Origin: Blepharisma japonicum
Lineage: Eukaryota > Ciliophora > Heterotrichea > Heterotrichida > Blepharismidae
Reading direction: 5' to 3'
DNA length: 64,000 nucleotides
Assembly (NCBI GenBank): GCA_949751835.1
Contig: CATKHK010000082.1
Location: forward strand, 62,001 to 126,000
The position numbers were made by a program, and so were the translations under genes. Shown here one piece after another: positions 1-10,719 of the stretch. The notes under the pieces are model-generated. The model saw only the letters and a list, made by a program, of their open reading frames with translations. It ran no database searches and was not told the DNA's origin. How positions within the stretch are numbered: the first letter of the stretch is position 1; each line of letters opens with the position of its first letter.

Positions 1-695
1 TTTGATCTTTTCTCAATATCAGGAGTTTCGATTTCTTGATAAGTTGGGATTTCAGGGAATTTTTCACTTGGTGTTTGCAGTTCTATTAATAATTCTGGAG
101 GAATTCTTGTGTTTTCTTTAATGATTTCTTTTGGCTTGCCTTTGAAGTCCTTGCTGGCAGCAAGAGTTGATAATGGTAAATTAGGCCAAGCTGAAATGCT
201 TTTTAGCTCTTCTTTTGTATTTGATGATGTAATTGACTGTATATTTCTTACCGCTTGAGTTTGATTTACTATAGTTTTTAGCCTGGTGTCTTCTTGAGTT
301 ACACTATCAATTCAGCTGTATTTTTCTGCCAACCTTTTTCTATGCTTCTCTTGGATTTCTTCAAATGAAACATTATCTTCGCTTGAATATTTTACCAAAA
401 ATTCATCAAGTGTCTGGTCTGCTTTTCCTTGTGGGAATTTTGAAGTTGCATGTGTGTCTGGGGTCGCTAGCACACTACTGTTTTCTTCAGTTCTTTGTAA
501 TTCATCTCTTGCGATTTGGATTTGTAGTGGATCTCCTAATTCTTCAGCATCAAACAGTCTTTTTAAAGCTAGAAGTTTCTTTTTGTCAGGGAAATAGTCT
601 CTCTCAATAATCGAACTAATAGACGATAAATATTCGTCTTCTTCAAGCACCTCTTTTTTGGGCCTTTTTTTAGGAGGAATAAAGGAATCGCTCAT
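1..695 (-). CDS. ESS2: ESS2/DGCR14 splicing-associated protein (3' end cut by window edge)
   Basis: The N-terminus (SDSFIPPKKRPKKEVLEEDEY) and the segment IIERDYFPDKKKLLALKRL match the ESS2/DGCR14 family, nuclear proteins associated with late spliceosomes. A second family block, TLDEFLVKYSSEDNVSFEEI, lies near residue 95. An in-frame TGA at 312-314 must be Trp: it follows AEKYS, where homologues have a conserved W. The frame stays open to position 1, so about 231 residues are visible and the C-terminus is missing. The start at 695 lies only 9 bp after the stop of the PIG-S gene on the same strand. Family assignment is confident; the function is taken from the family. Confidence 0.88.
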
Positions 696-704
696 TTTTT
701 AATA

Positions 705-1628
705 TTAATCAATTTTTAGCTTAGCTTTATAGTTCATGAAAAGCTTATGGTAAATAGCTCCACCGAGAGGAAACAAAGATGGGACAAAAATAGGTGCATA
801 AACCCCCACTTTGAAATCCCATTGGAAATATTCTTCCTGATATAAACTTTCTCTAGAGTTTAAGTCTACAATTAAATCTACAGCTTGGGCTATTTCTATT
901 AAATTGTTTGTTTTGCTTACATTTTCGATATCACTCCTTGCTTTTTCAATATCTTGATAATCCTTAAAAGAGATTATTGGCTTATTTAGCTTGAGAAGAG
1001 TATTGAAGTGCCTTATTTCTGTATTAATTTTTGTAGTTTGATATGCAATAGCTATAGAATTTGTGTTTTCTCGTTCCTCTTGTGTCAATCCATTGATTAA
1101 ATTATCAGCTTCAGGTAATCCAACTATTATCCTTAGCGTGACAATCAATATTTTACTTATATCTCTTAAATTATCAGGATGCACATAATGGACATTTTCC
1201 ATAGGTATTGGATCGCAGTCATCTTCAGAAATTATGACAGCAATATTACTGATTTCTCTTCTTATTTCAATATTAGCTGGCTTCAATATTAATCTAAACT
1301 GTTCTAAATTTTCATGGCATTTCTTACAGCACATGTCATCATTCCTCACAAAATTGATATTAATTTCGATATCTAATAAATGCGAAAACTCGTTTCTTAT
1401 CTGTGTAATATTTCTTTGTAATTCTTTAGGAATTTCCATTGAATCTCTATTAAAAATCAATGAAAGGTCTATTCTTCTAGGCATAAGGTTTAATTCTGAA
1501 CTTTCTTTCATAACAATTTCAGGTAAAGGAGAAACACTATAGCTTGGATTCCTTGTAATAAAATACCAGACAATTCCTACAAAGACAATAATTGAGAAAT
1601 TGTAATAAATTCCTTTAGTCTGACCCAT
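705..1628 (-). CDS. PIGS: GPI transamidase subunit PIG-S-like
   Basis: A 307-residue protein with a membrane segment near residues 10-25 (FSIIVFVGIVWYF) followed by a PLPE-type motif, and a second near the C-terminus (KVGVYAPIFVPSLFPLG). This two-TM topology with a large lumenal region is that of PIG-S, a subunit of the ER complex that attaches GPI anchors. The C-terminal block from YVHPDNLRDISKIL to SLYQEEYFQWDFKVGVYAP follows the family order. The protein is shorter than most PIG-S proteins (usually about 500 residues), with less lumenal sequence. It is divergent from the 7TM-pseudokinase gene (start codons 32 bp apart) and tandem with ESS2 (9 bp). Confidence 0.75.
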   Translation of the reverse strand: MGQTKGIYYNFSIIVFVGIVWYFITRNPSYSVSPLPEIVMKESSELNLMPRRIDLSLIFNRDSMEIPKELQRNITQIRNEFSHLLDIEININFVRNDDMCCKKCHENLEQFRLILKPANIEIRREISNIAVIISEDDCDPIPMENVHYVHPDNLRDISKILIVTLRIIVGLPEADNLINGLTQEERENTNSIAIAYQTTKINTEIRHFNTLLKLNKPIISFKDYQDIEKARSDIENVSKTNNLIEIAQAVDLIVDLNSRESLYQEEYFQWDFKVGVYAPIFVPSLFPLGGAIYHKLFMNYKAKLKID

Positions 1629-1660
1629 ATTATTTTTGTCGCAAATAAAGTTCCAAGAAA

Positions 1661-3406
1661 ATGATGAGCAATTTCACCTATTTTTTACTGATGTTTTCAG
1701 TAACTGTGCTATATTCTATCACATTTGGCCTCTGTGCAATCCGAACGAACAAGCTTAAACGTTTCTCTGAAGACTGGAAGCAAACAAAAGTATTTTACAT
1801 CACGATTATGGCTCAAGCATTTATGCGATTCGTCACATATGCACTATTGACTTGGACCTTACCAAGAAGCGAGACCAAGAACACGTCTTTATTTTTGCTG
1901 ATTTCAGTTCCTGATTGTTTATTTATTGTATCCTATGTACTTTTAGCCCATCAGATGGTGAGTGTTTTTTATTATACTCATATGGAAAATGATATCCAGC
2001 TGTCCCTTATCATTCATTTTACTAGGCCTAAACACAAATCAGTTAGCAAGTTTATTGCCTATATCATTTCTGCATGGCTTTCAGTAGAAGTCCTATTTTT
2101 TACATTGTATTTTTCAGAAGTTTTGATGCAGGTTGATATAGAACTTGAGCTAGCTCTGGTGAACATATTAAGTGCAACAATTTTAATGCTTATTTTGCTG
2201 TATCTTTACATTAATTATTCAGGAACACCTTTTAAGTCAGATGCTTCAAAAGATAAGCTGCAAAGAATCACCTTGGTGACTTTATTGTGGACTTTAGGTC
2301 GCTACATAAATGGAGTTTTGGTGTTTATAGATATAAATTCTGAAGGATTTGTTACAGAAATTTATGATGATAGGTCTACATATGTGACAGCTTGCTTAGC
2401 AGTGGCAGATTTAGTTATAAGTGAAGTTTGCTGCTTTTTAACAGTTATCGAGTATAAGTTTATGGAAATCTTTTCGTATGCAGGAGAAGATGATCGAGAT
2501 AGGACATCAGCTGAAGTATTTACACATCCTGCTAAAGCAATTTCGCTAAGTGATGAAACTGCAACTTTATCAGAGTCTTTAATAAACCCAAACCCATTTA
2601 TTGATGCTTCTGAAATCACTGTATCTACAAAAATTGGAGGCAGGCCAAATGGTTTAGGAGAGCTATACAAGTGTTTATATAAAGGAAAAGAGCTTCTCTA
2701 CAGAAAAATCAACTTTCCAAGGATGAGCGGGTATGTACTAGAAGAGTTCAATACAGAAATTATCAATTTAAAATCCATTGACTCTGCGTATATGGTTCCA
2801 TTCCATGGAGCTAGCTTTAATCTTCCATCAATTGGAATAATAACAGCTTATATGCCAAATGGCTCACTTTTTTTCAATTTGCATGAAATTAAAACAAAAT
2901 TCACTATTCAAGAAAAAGGGAAAATTATTATGGAAATAGCACAGGGGCTTAGAGAACTACATTCTTTGGGTAGGGTCCATGGGCATTTGTCCTCACATAA
3001 CTTAGTTTTAGACTCCCAACAAAAAGTAAAGATAAGCGACCTTGGGCTGGAAAAAATTAAAAAATATGCTGGGGTGGTTATAAGCTACCAAAATAAAAAT
3101 GCCTGAAGTAGCCCTGAGCTTCTGAGAGAAGCCTCTAGAACTTGCGTCAGAGCAAAACCAACTGATGACATCTATTCTTTTGGGGTTATTGCATGGGAGA
3201 TAATAACAGAAGAAATTCCATACGAAGGTCTTAGCTATTCAAAAATGCAGCAAAGTGTAGGGCACGAAGGAGCCACTCCTATTATAGGTTCCTCATTCCC
3301 ATCAGATCTCTCCAAACTTGTGAAATCCTGCTGGTCCGTGGAAACCGAAAAAAGGCCAAACTTCAAAACTATCTGCTCAACTCTGTCTTCAATAAAATGG
3401 AAATAA
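1661..3406 (+). CDS. Seven-TM receptor-like protein fused to a TKL-type pseudokinase
   Basis: A 581-residue protein. Residues 1-270 hold about seven hydrophobic segments (the first is FTYFLLMFSVTVLYSITFGL). Residues 310-580 form a protein-kinase-like domain of tyrosine-kinase-like type. The lysine after the glycine loop is kept (LLYRKINF) and DFG appears as DLG (D460). The catalytic loop reads HGHLSSHN, so the catalytic Asp is His442; a kinase-dead, possibly ATP-binding domain is likely, as in the kinase-homology domain of receptor guanylate cyclases. A TGA at 3104 encodes the Trp before SPELL, a classic kinase position, and the frame ends at TAA. Ligand and pathway are unknown. It is tail-to-tail with the eIF4G gene. 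Confidence 0.85.
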
Positions 3407-3467
3407 CGATAACACAGCTATTTTTAATATGTACATATTACTAATTATGAGACTAATTACACTGTAA

Positions 3468-5132
3468 TTATCTGCGAACTTCATATCTTTGCTGGATAAT
3501 GTTCTGTTCTTTCTCATACTCAGCATGGACTTCTTCAATAGTTGTCGGCTCATCTTTCTTGTTCTTGCTCCACCCGCTGTTTCTTTCGTCAACTAAATTC
3601 ATGATTTTGAACCTCAATTTAGAAGAAAGCGTCGCTTTATTTTGAATTAGGCTCGATAGGTACTCGAACACTTTATTCGTTTCTTTCTTTAAAGATCCTC
3701 TTTCGAAGCCAGCTCCGCCTGTGCTTAATAAAATGCAAGCCCCTTCTAACTTGTCTTCATCAAGAACTTGGGGTCTTCCTTGAGAGCCTTCATCAAGTCC
3801 AAGCATTTCATGAATGCACATGAGCACGATTTTGGTAGTTATCAGCTTCACATTGAATAGTTCACCAATAAATCTGACATTACCTTGGGTTTTTTTCTTG
3901 TGGAGAACTTTCTTTTTTTCTGCGGCTTCTTCGTCGAGGCCTTCGTAGTCGGTTTCTGATGGGACAAATTTGAATGATTCTTCACACATAATGAGAAGCT
4001 CATTTTTAAATGGATTTTTGGGCATTTTTTCTTCTTCTAGTCCAGGGAACTTGTAAAGCTCAAACTGGCCTTTGAAGTATCCGCACATTTGTGCATACAT
4101 CTGTGTGTATTTTGGCTCTGACCATGCTTTATCAAAAATCCCGGCGACAAGAATTTGCAAAGAAGAAGGCGAAGATTTCCCAATGTCCATAAGCTGATCC
4201 CTCAGTTTTTCCAAATTTGACGGCGAAAGCTTGTTTAGAGTGACTTTTATAGTCCTTTTAATCTTTTCTTCCTCTTCTTTATTTTCCTTCAGTTTTGCAG
4301 TGTGCTCCCTTGCTTTCTGGATGATTTTTTCTTCTTCTGTTGTTTTTTCCCTCCTCCAATTGACTATCGTAACCATTTGTCCTTGCTGTTCTTTTTCTCT
4401 CCACTCCTTATCTTTTCTCTGCCCTTTCTTAGAATCATGCCTCTTATTGTCCCTTTTTTTATTCGACTTAAAGATTTTCCTATCACTTAGTTGTGATAGC
4501 TCAGCTGTGATCTTTGAGTACTCGCTTTCGTTTTCTATTTCCTTGCCTATTCTTTCAATTTCTTCATATGTATATATGATCCTCTCGTCTACCTTGATTG
4601 CCACATCAGCAAAGTCTACTTCTTCAGCTATTTCTTGCTCGACCAAGGCTCGATTGAAAACCAGTGTAAATTTATCTTCAGGCTCTACAATTTCTTCTTC
4701 AATTTTTGGAGGCTCAGGAGCTTTTTCTTCCACTTTGGCTGGCTGCTCTTCAAGTTTAAACTGTCCACCGGGAATAAACTCAGGAACATTGACTGCAGCG
4801 TTGAGAGAAAGAGCTTGCATCGATGGAGTCGGTCCAAGCTTCAAGGTGAATTCTGGGGCATCTGCTCTAAAAGCAGATGCCGGCAGGGGCACTGAAGGTT
4901 TTGCTAATGGGTTGAACTCCATTGCAGCTATACTCAATTTCGTTTTAGACTCAGATGTTACCGGCTTGGGTTCTGATGCTGATGGAGTGCCTCCCGGCAC
5001 AAATTCATTTGCGTTTAGATTGAAAGCGGAAGTGTTTTTTGAAGATTCTGGAAGCAAAGCATAGCTCTCATCTGGGGGAGCTGATTGCATTCGATCTATA
5101 TGTCTGCGGAATTTTTGACTAGATTCAGTCAT
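3468..5132 (-). CDS. eIF4G-like translation initiation factor with MIF4G domain
   Basis: About 554 residues. The C-terminal half is a MIF4G HEAT-repeat domain (LNKLSPSNLEKLRDQLMDIG, then KYTQMYAQMCGYF, IRFIGELFNVKLIT and VLDEDKLEGACILLSTGGAG), the eIF4A-binding core of eIF4G. A lysine-rich stretch precedes it. The N-terminal 130 residues carry repeated PAM2-like motifs (FNLNANEFVPGG and relatives), predicted to bind poly(A)-binding protein. YTYEEIERI is a possible but imperfect eIF4E-binding motif. There is no visible MA3 domain, so it is closer to iso4G-type or short eIF4G proteins. The start MTESS at 5132 is preferred over the Met five codons upstream because the extra residues look like leader sequence. 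All Trp codons are TGG. Confidence 0.88.
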   Translation of the reverse strand: MTESSQKFRRHIDRMQSAPPDESYALLPESSKNTSAFNLNANEFVPGGTPSASEPKPVTSESKTKLSIAAMEFNPLAKPSVPLPASAFRADAPEFTLKLGPTPSMQALSLNAAVNVPEFIPGGQFKLEEQPAKVEEKAPEPPKIEEEIVEPEDKFTLVFNRALVEQEIAEEVDFADVAIKVDERIIYTYEEIERIGKEIENESEYSKITAELSQLSDRKIFKSNKKRDNKRHDSKKGQRKDKEWREKEQQGQMVTIVNWRREKTTEEEKIIQKAREHTAKLKENKEEEEKIKRTIKVTLNKLSPSNLEKLRDQLMDIGKSSPSSLQILVAGIFDKAWSEPKYTQMYAQMCGYFKGQFELYKFPGLEEEKMPKNPFKNELLIMCEESFKFVPSETDYEGLDEEAAEKKKVLHKKKTQGNVRFIGELFNVKLITTKIVLMCIHEMLGLDEGSQGRPQVLDEDKLEGACILLSTGGAGFERGSLKKETNKVFEYLSSLIQNKATLSSKLRFKIMNLVDERNSGWSKNKKDEPTTIEEVHAEYEKEQNIIQQRYEVRR

Positions 5133-5147
5133 TTTTATGATATACAA

Positions 5148-5631
5148 TAAACAGCTATTATCTAATCTAATAGGCGAGATATAATTAGGACTCTAATATT
5201 ATTACTTTGATAGGCATTAAAAGAAAGCCTAAGAGATTATATAATGATAATTTATAAATAAATTTAAGCCACTCAAATGTGTTCCAGAATTAATTTGAAT
5301 AATTATCTATCCTAACAAAATTTTGAATAATGATATAAATTAAATTAGGATGTAGAGTTTGAAATTAGAAATAGCCAAGTCTTGATAAAAAAAATTGCTG
5401 CAATTAGAATACTTTCAAAAAAATATGGATATATCAACTCTCCTCCTTAGGTTTTTTACTTCAATTAAAATTTAAAAAATTAGATCTGCTGATTTCTTTA
5501 TACAGTCTAGATTGATTATATTGAAGAAAAATTCGAACTCAAAATATCTTCAATAAATTAAATATCAAACTAAGTGAATTAGTACAAAATTTAATATAAT
5601 AATTATTATCAGTAAAATTTATTATTATACA
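5148..5631. other. Intergenic AT-rich stretch without a recognised gene
   Basis: This gap lies between the start of the eIF4G gene and the stop of the USP gene, both on the minus strand, so it holds the eIF4G promoter and the USP 3' end. No ORF with coding character, tRNA boxes or repeat array was seen when TGA is read as Trp. Confidence 0.6.
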
Positions 5632-8385
5632 TTAACTGCACGAGCTGTCTATCAAAAAATCTGAACTCTCAACGAATTTAGCATGATTTGTTAACTTATT
5701 GTGCAAGTTGATTCATTTAGCATATTTTCCATGCTTCAGCTCGTTCAATTCTTTTGCGAATTGGACGGCTATCTCTTTTTGACGTCACCCATCTCTCCAC
5801 GCATAAGGATTCAGCATTTCTAATCTTGCAACTAGTTTTTTGAACTTTGATGGCTGATCCAAAAAATCAAAAGAAGAAACAAAATCCCCTGTTTTTAATG
5901 CAGCCCTCAACTCTATAAACTTTTGGAAATTATCAAACCCTAATTCTTTTTCATCAACCCTCTGTGACAATTCTTCGACAAGCAGCTCGATTTGTTTAAA
6001 ATGAGGATCATTCTCTTCAAGAAATAAGCATACCATCATAATTACATGCCCCAAAAACTCCATTGCTTCTTTATATTTTCTTGCTGCAAGATTTTTGACG
6101 ACATCAGACATGACTTTTAGTAGTAAAACTTTATGGGCATCCCTTGTGATTTTTTGATAAATTGTGCTTTCATCTCGAGAAAGCTGCAATTGATATACAA
6201 AACTTTTCATTGCATCAATGGTTTTACCTTTATTCATACATTTCAGCGAATGTGTTGTCAAATAAGCGTCTTTTAATATTTTTCCAAAAGAATTTAACTC
6301 TTTTTCAAGAGCTCTTATTTCAGATTCCTTTAAATCTAAATTTGCAGGACCTTCTTTACAGTTCTTAAGAAAATTCTTTTTAAGCTTTATATATAGAGGG
6401 TCAATTTTTTCAATATCCGCAAGGGAGCGCTTTTGTTGGTCAATTTCTTTGACACAAGTATCAAGGATTTGTCATCTGCTTAAATGCTCAGCTCCGATAA
6501 TTTTTAGATAAGTTGCAAAATTAATAAGCTCATATTGTATAGTTTCGCCAGGGTTAGATTTTTGAGCACGAAATTTAATATAATGGTCGTATGACGTGGC
6601 TTGCCTTGCTAAATATAATTCTTGTATTTCGTTCAAAGCCAATGAAGCTCTTCAATCATAAAGCTGCTCGAGCTCTCTATCATTTTGATATTTTACTTCA
6701 TATTTAAGCTGCTCAGGTATAAATTTTGTATAGAGATCATCATTTATATCTCCTAGGATTGAGTATGTTCTGAATCTCTCCTGAGAAATATTTTCTAAAC
6801 AAACAGGATCGAGATAGACTAAGCAGTAAGCAGAGCTAGACCCATTTCCACCTATTGAAGATGCCATGACTTCAGCTTCAGTCACATCAGTTACATGAAT
6901 ATCATTATATTTTCTCCATCTTTGGTCTTCTGGATCATATATAAATGAATAATAATGGCCTTTATCAGCTTGACCTTCATGAACCAATATTGAATGAAGT
7001 AAATAAGGGACTTTTTTCAGCTCTGGAGTATCATAAATCGACTCCAGCTCCAATTTCAGAATATTAATTCGACTCTGGGCTGCTTCTAACTGTGACATCA
7101 ATTTTTCAACTATATATAATAAAGTGTTTGAAGTCGTAATTAAATCATTTTGTTTTTTCTCTTCAGCTTTTATATGGCTAGGGCTTAATTCATTTTTTGA
7201 CAACTTGTTCACAAAATCTGCTGAATTCATAAGTATGCTTTGCAAGCTCATAGATGATGCATTATAATTCATATTAGAGTCAATAAAAAGCTCTAGGTCT
7301 TTAATTTCTCTTCTTAAGTTCTCAGCTTTCAATTTCAGTGATTTTGTATATTTTTGGTTTTTTAATAAAAATCGATCGACATAAATATTTTTTGGGAAAG
7401 AAAATTTGTCTTCGATTTTGATGGCTTGGCTTGATGCATTGTCGTAGAAAACTCTTTGAATCTGAAATAGGAGAATTGATGGCAATTTATTTATATATAT
7501 GCTATGACTCGCATTTGTAGTGTGCTTCTTGGGAGTCACAAAGCCTTCGATTTTGGAGTTTGCTGCAGAATCTCATGCTGAATATAAATCTTTATGATGG
7601 ATGTTTAGATTAATCTGGCCAAATATATTTTGACTGCTTTGTTTTACTTTTGTTCCATCTTCCTCATTACTCTTAATAATTTCACACTGTTTCCCGTAAA
7701 ACATATCCGCAAGTGCACTAGAATTTCCATCAAACAGCTCAATAAGCGGCTTGTCAATTGCATTTTTATTTTCTTCCAGCTGCTTTATAGACTCATCTAT
7801 CTTTGACGTCAGAACAATGTTAAACTCTCCTACATCATTCTGTTTCCCCATTTTCATATCATTTTTTAAATCATTCACTAAACAGTTCAATACAAATGTT
7901 GGATCAATATACATTTTATTAGTCCCAATCATATGAGCAAACAACCTTTGAAGTTGCTCTAAAACCTTTCCATTCTCATTCTGCAAATTTTGCATTTTTC
8001 TATTGGTATTGTCTTCTATTGGGTAACCAAAAATCTCTCTTACAAAGGAAGGTATCATAAAATAACTCTGGATTAGAGAATTGAAATAGCAGGTATTTCC
8101 TATGTTTTTCAATCCAACTGGGATCCCTTTAATTCGCCGGCGCTCTTCAGGGTTTAAAGGTTCTAATGTATTCAGATTGATTTTATAAGAGCTATTATTG
8201 GATGGCGTGCTTTCTTGAGTTGAATTTTGGTCATCTATTGGGTTTTCTTGGTTTGAGTTTTCAATTAGATAGCTGAGAGTTGAATTGAAGTCATATTCAA
8301 ATAATTCTAGAGCATTTAAAGTGTTTTCTAGTGAAAACCCCATGGCTGTCAACTCAGATATAAACTTCTCTTTTCTGGATCCCAT
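5632..8385 (-). CDS. Ubiquitin-specific protease, USP25/USP28 family
   Basis: A 917-residue deubiquitinase made continuous by reading five in-frame TGAs as Trp. Residues 1-45 are a UBA-like domain (ELTAMGFSLENTLNALEL). The Cys box is GLKNIGNTCYFNSLIQS with Cys99; the His box is HEGQADKGHYYSF with His477, followed by KYNDIHV (Asp495). The order RLFAHMIGTNKMYIDP, QNDVGEF, KLPSILLFQIQRV and FPKNIYVDRF is specific to USP25/28, as is the helical insert between the Cys and His boxes. The family cleaves polyubiquitin. The helical C-terminal 300 residues resemble the USP25/28 tail. The stop is TAA at 5632-5634. Confidence 0.92.
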
Positions 8386-8665
8386 TTCTATATTAAGAAT
8401 AGACTATTTAATTTTAGAGGCCAATAAATACATTTTTAAAGCTATGATACCGGCAAAAACTTTCTTGATTAAGTTGCAATTCAATCTATATTTTTTGATA
8501 GAAAACTTTTTTTTTAGAGTCTTAAATCCGTTATTATCGGAAATCATATTTCTAAAATCTTATTGGAATAAAATTGAATCTTTTGAAGTCTGAAAAATAA
8601 ACCACTGAAACTAAACAGCAAGTGATGATTTTATAGTTATTTGGCTTATATTTAATACAAATAAA

Positions 8666-10468
8666 TTACAACTTTCCCTTTGGGACATTTAGCAAGTTCG
8701 CTTCTATTGGAAAGTCTTGATATATGTTACTAAATAGCTGAGTTTCCATCATTGACATAAGAAATTCATGGTCTCCCTCTGAAAACTGCCTTAAAAAGTG
8801 CATTAATGAACTATTGATATTTTTATTTTGATATGTCCTTGCAGCATCAATAACTTTTTGTCAAAATTCTCTTATCACTTCCACAATTTTCATGCAGGCT
8901 GAAATTTGTACATCTGAAGGATTAAAGCATATTTCCTCCCCTTTGAAAAATTGATAAAGTATACTCACCTTTTGTCTCAATTCGCTTAGAGCAGGAATCT
9001 TAACTTCTTGCAGCAGAGAATTTGTCCCTTTTATTTTTTCAGAACAATTTTTTTCGTCCAATAGAACCCAAATTAGATTTCCTTTATAATGGACAGGCAG
9101 CGAAGTTCCCACAAGTATAGGGATTGGGGCATCAAGCATGTCCATCAAAGAGTCTGGAATAATTGGGATCATTAAATTTGGCCACTTAAATGGTCGTAAT
9201 AACGCTTGAAAACTCATGACACAAGCACTAAGAAGTCCCAGATTCGCTGATACAAAAACTACTGATTTTTCTTGTGCAACTGCACAAAGAAGCCAAAAAA
9301 AGTCATCAAATGAAAGTGATGAAAATAAAGGAGAGCAAAGCCATGGAATGTCAACCATACTAAGGTCTCTCGGGCATTTATACGTAACTTTATCTAATCT
9401 TTCTGATTCAATCTCAATTGAGGAATCAGGGATAAAATTATCAATCTCAGCATAAGTTTCCAGCAACTTTTTTTCATATGAACTAATTTTTTGGTATTCA
9501 ATTGATTCTGAGCTGTGCTCTTCGTTAATCATGAACTCCATTCTGTTAATCCTTTTCTGCAGAAGCATTTGCGATATAATTTCATAGTGAAGCTCAAAAG
9601 TTGGCAGAAAAGTGACAAAACAGTAAATTTTGGGGATTATTCACTCAACCTTTAAGTCCTCTTGACAAGTCAAATCTTCGAACTCTACACAAAAAACGTA
9701 AAGAAGCTCTTTGCTGGAATTTGGCATGTCGCCTTGTGGCTCTTCTAGCTGGTTTGATCTCAATGTAAATGTAAAACATTTACTCCCACGCTTTGGTGGG
9801 ATTTGGCCATATATCAAGGCATTTAATTCGGTTTCAGAACCGGTTTGACTTAAAGGGCGTGCATCAATTCCTGTGGGAAAAGAACAGTTAATAATTGCTT
9901 GCTTTGTATCATCAGGCAATAAAAAATTATCCTTTGGATACTCGTATAAAATTTCTGGCTTGATGGCTCTTCCCCTCCCTATTTTTTCCCCTGAAACTCC
10001 AATGATCAGAAAAGAAATATAAGTTTTCGAATCAATAGGTTCAAATGAAGGGCTTTGATCAGGAAGTGAAGGATTAATTTTTCCAGCAGTATTATATATT
10101 TTTTTAGGCATCATATCTGGACAAGATTCTCTATTAGAAAGAGTAACCAGTCTTTGAGGAGAAAACATCAGAAAAGGATCTTTAAAGCTGTGATGAGTAA
10201 AGGAATGCGGAGTGCATGGCAGAGTTTCTCTCATTGAATCAGATCGGCTTTCATAAGATTGAAGTTGTTTTTTAAGAGCTTCATTTTCGAGTTTCAAAAG
10301 GTTCATTTGGTTGATATCATGAATACTCCCCTCGATTGCTTGCTGATAACGGAGTTTCAAGTTTGAATGCTCAGAAAGAACGAGCAAGTATGCTTTGCAT
10401 AGTTCATCGTACTGATCTTCGAGGTATTTATTCGTTTTATCCATCCAATTTTTATTATAAATTTCCAA
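8666..10468 (-). CDS. DENN-domain protein (putative Rab exchange factor)
   Basis: A 600-residue protein continuous through two TGA=Trp codons (near 9641 and 8861). Residues 10-95 are predicted coiled coil. An upstream DENN part follows (YISFLIIGVSGEKIGRG and KELLYVFCVEFEDL), then the core DENN signature FSSLSFDDFFWLLCAVAQEK, FKWPNLMIPIIPD and DMLDAPIPILVG. DENN proteins usually act as GEFs for Rab GTPases; the Rab partner cannot be told here. A Rab21-like gene lies 8 kb away but nothing links them beyond proximity. It lies upstream of the USP gene on the same strand, 280 bp away. Confidence 0.88.
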
Positions 10469-10719
10469 GTATGGCCATATCTGTTTTTGTTTAAAAAAAT
10501 AATTAAATTGATTATTTTAAGCCAAAGAATATTATTGTAATTAATAAACAGTATTTAAATGAATAAGAAATGTTTTTAAATTCTTTAAAATTACTCAGAC
10601 TAGATTAGGCCTCACTCCTTCAAATTTATTTCACAAAAATAATTATTCTAATATTTCCTGTGATTTAATTATTTGCTTTCTTTTTCTTAAATTGGTTGTA
10701 GTAAATTATATTAGTTAGC

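Noticed and set aside
3104-3106. TGA as the stop of the 7TM protein at residue 481
   Set aside because: The frame after TGA encodes the rest of the kinase fold to TAA at 3404; the TGA is Trp.
4231-5064. 277-residue plus-strand frame opposite eIF4G
   Set aside because: It is the Ser/Leu-rich antisense shadow of a clearly homologous minus-strand protein.
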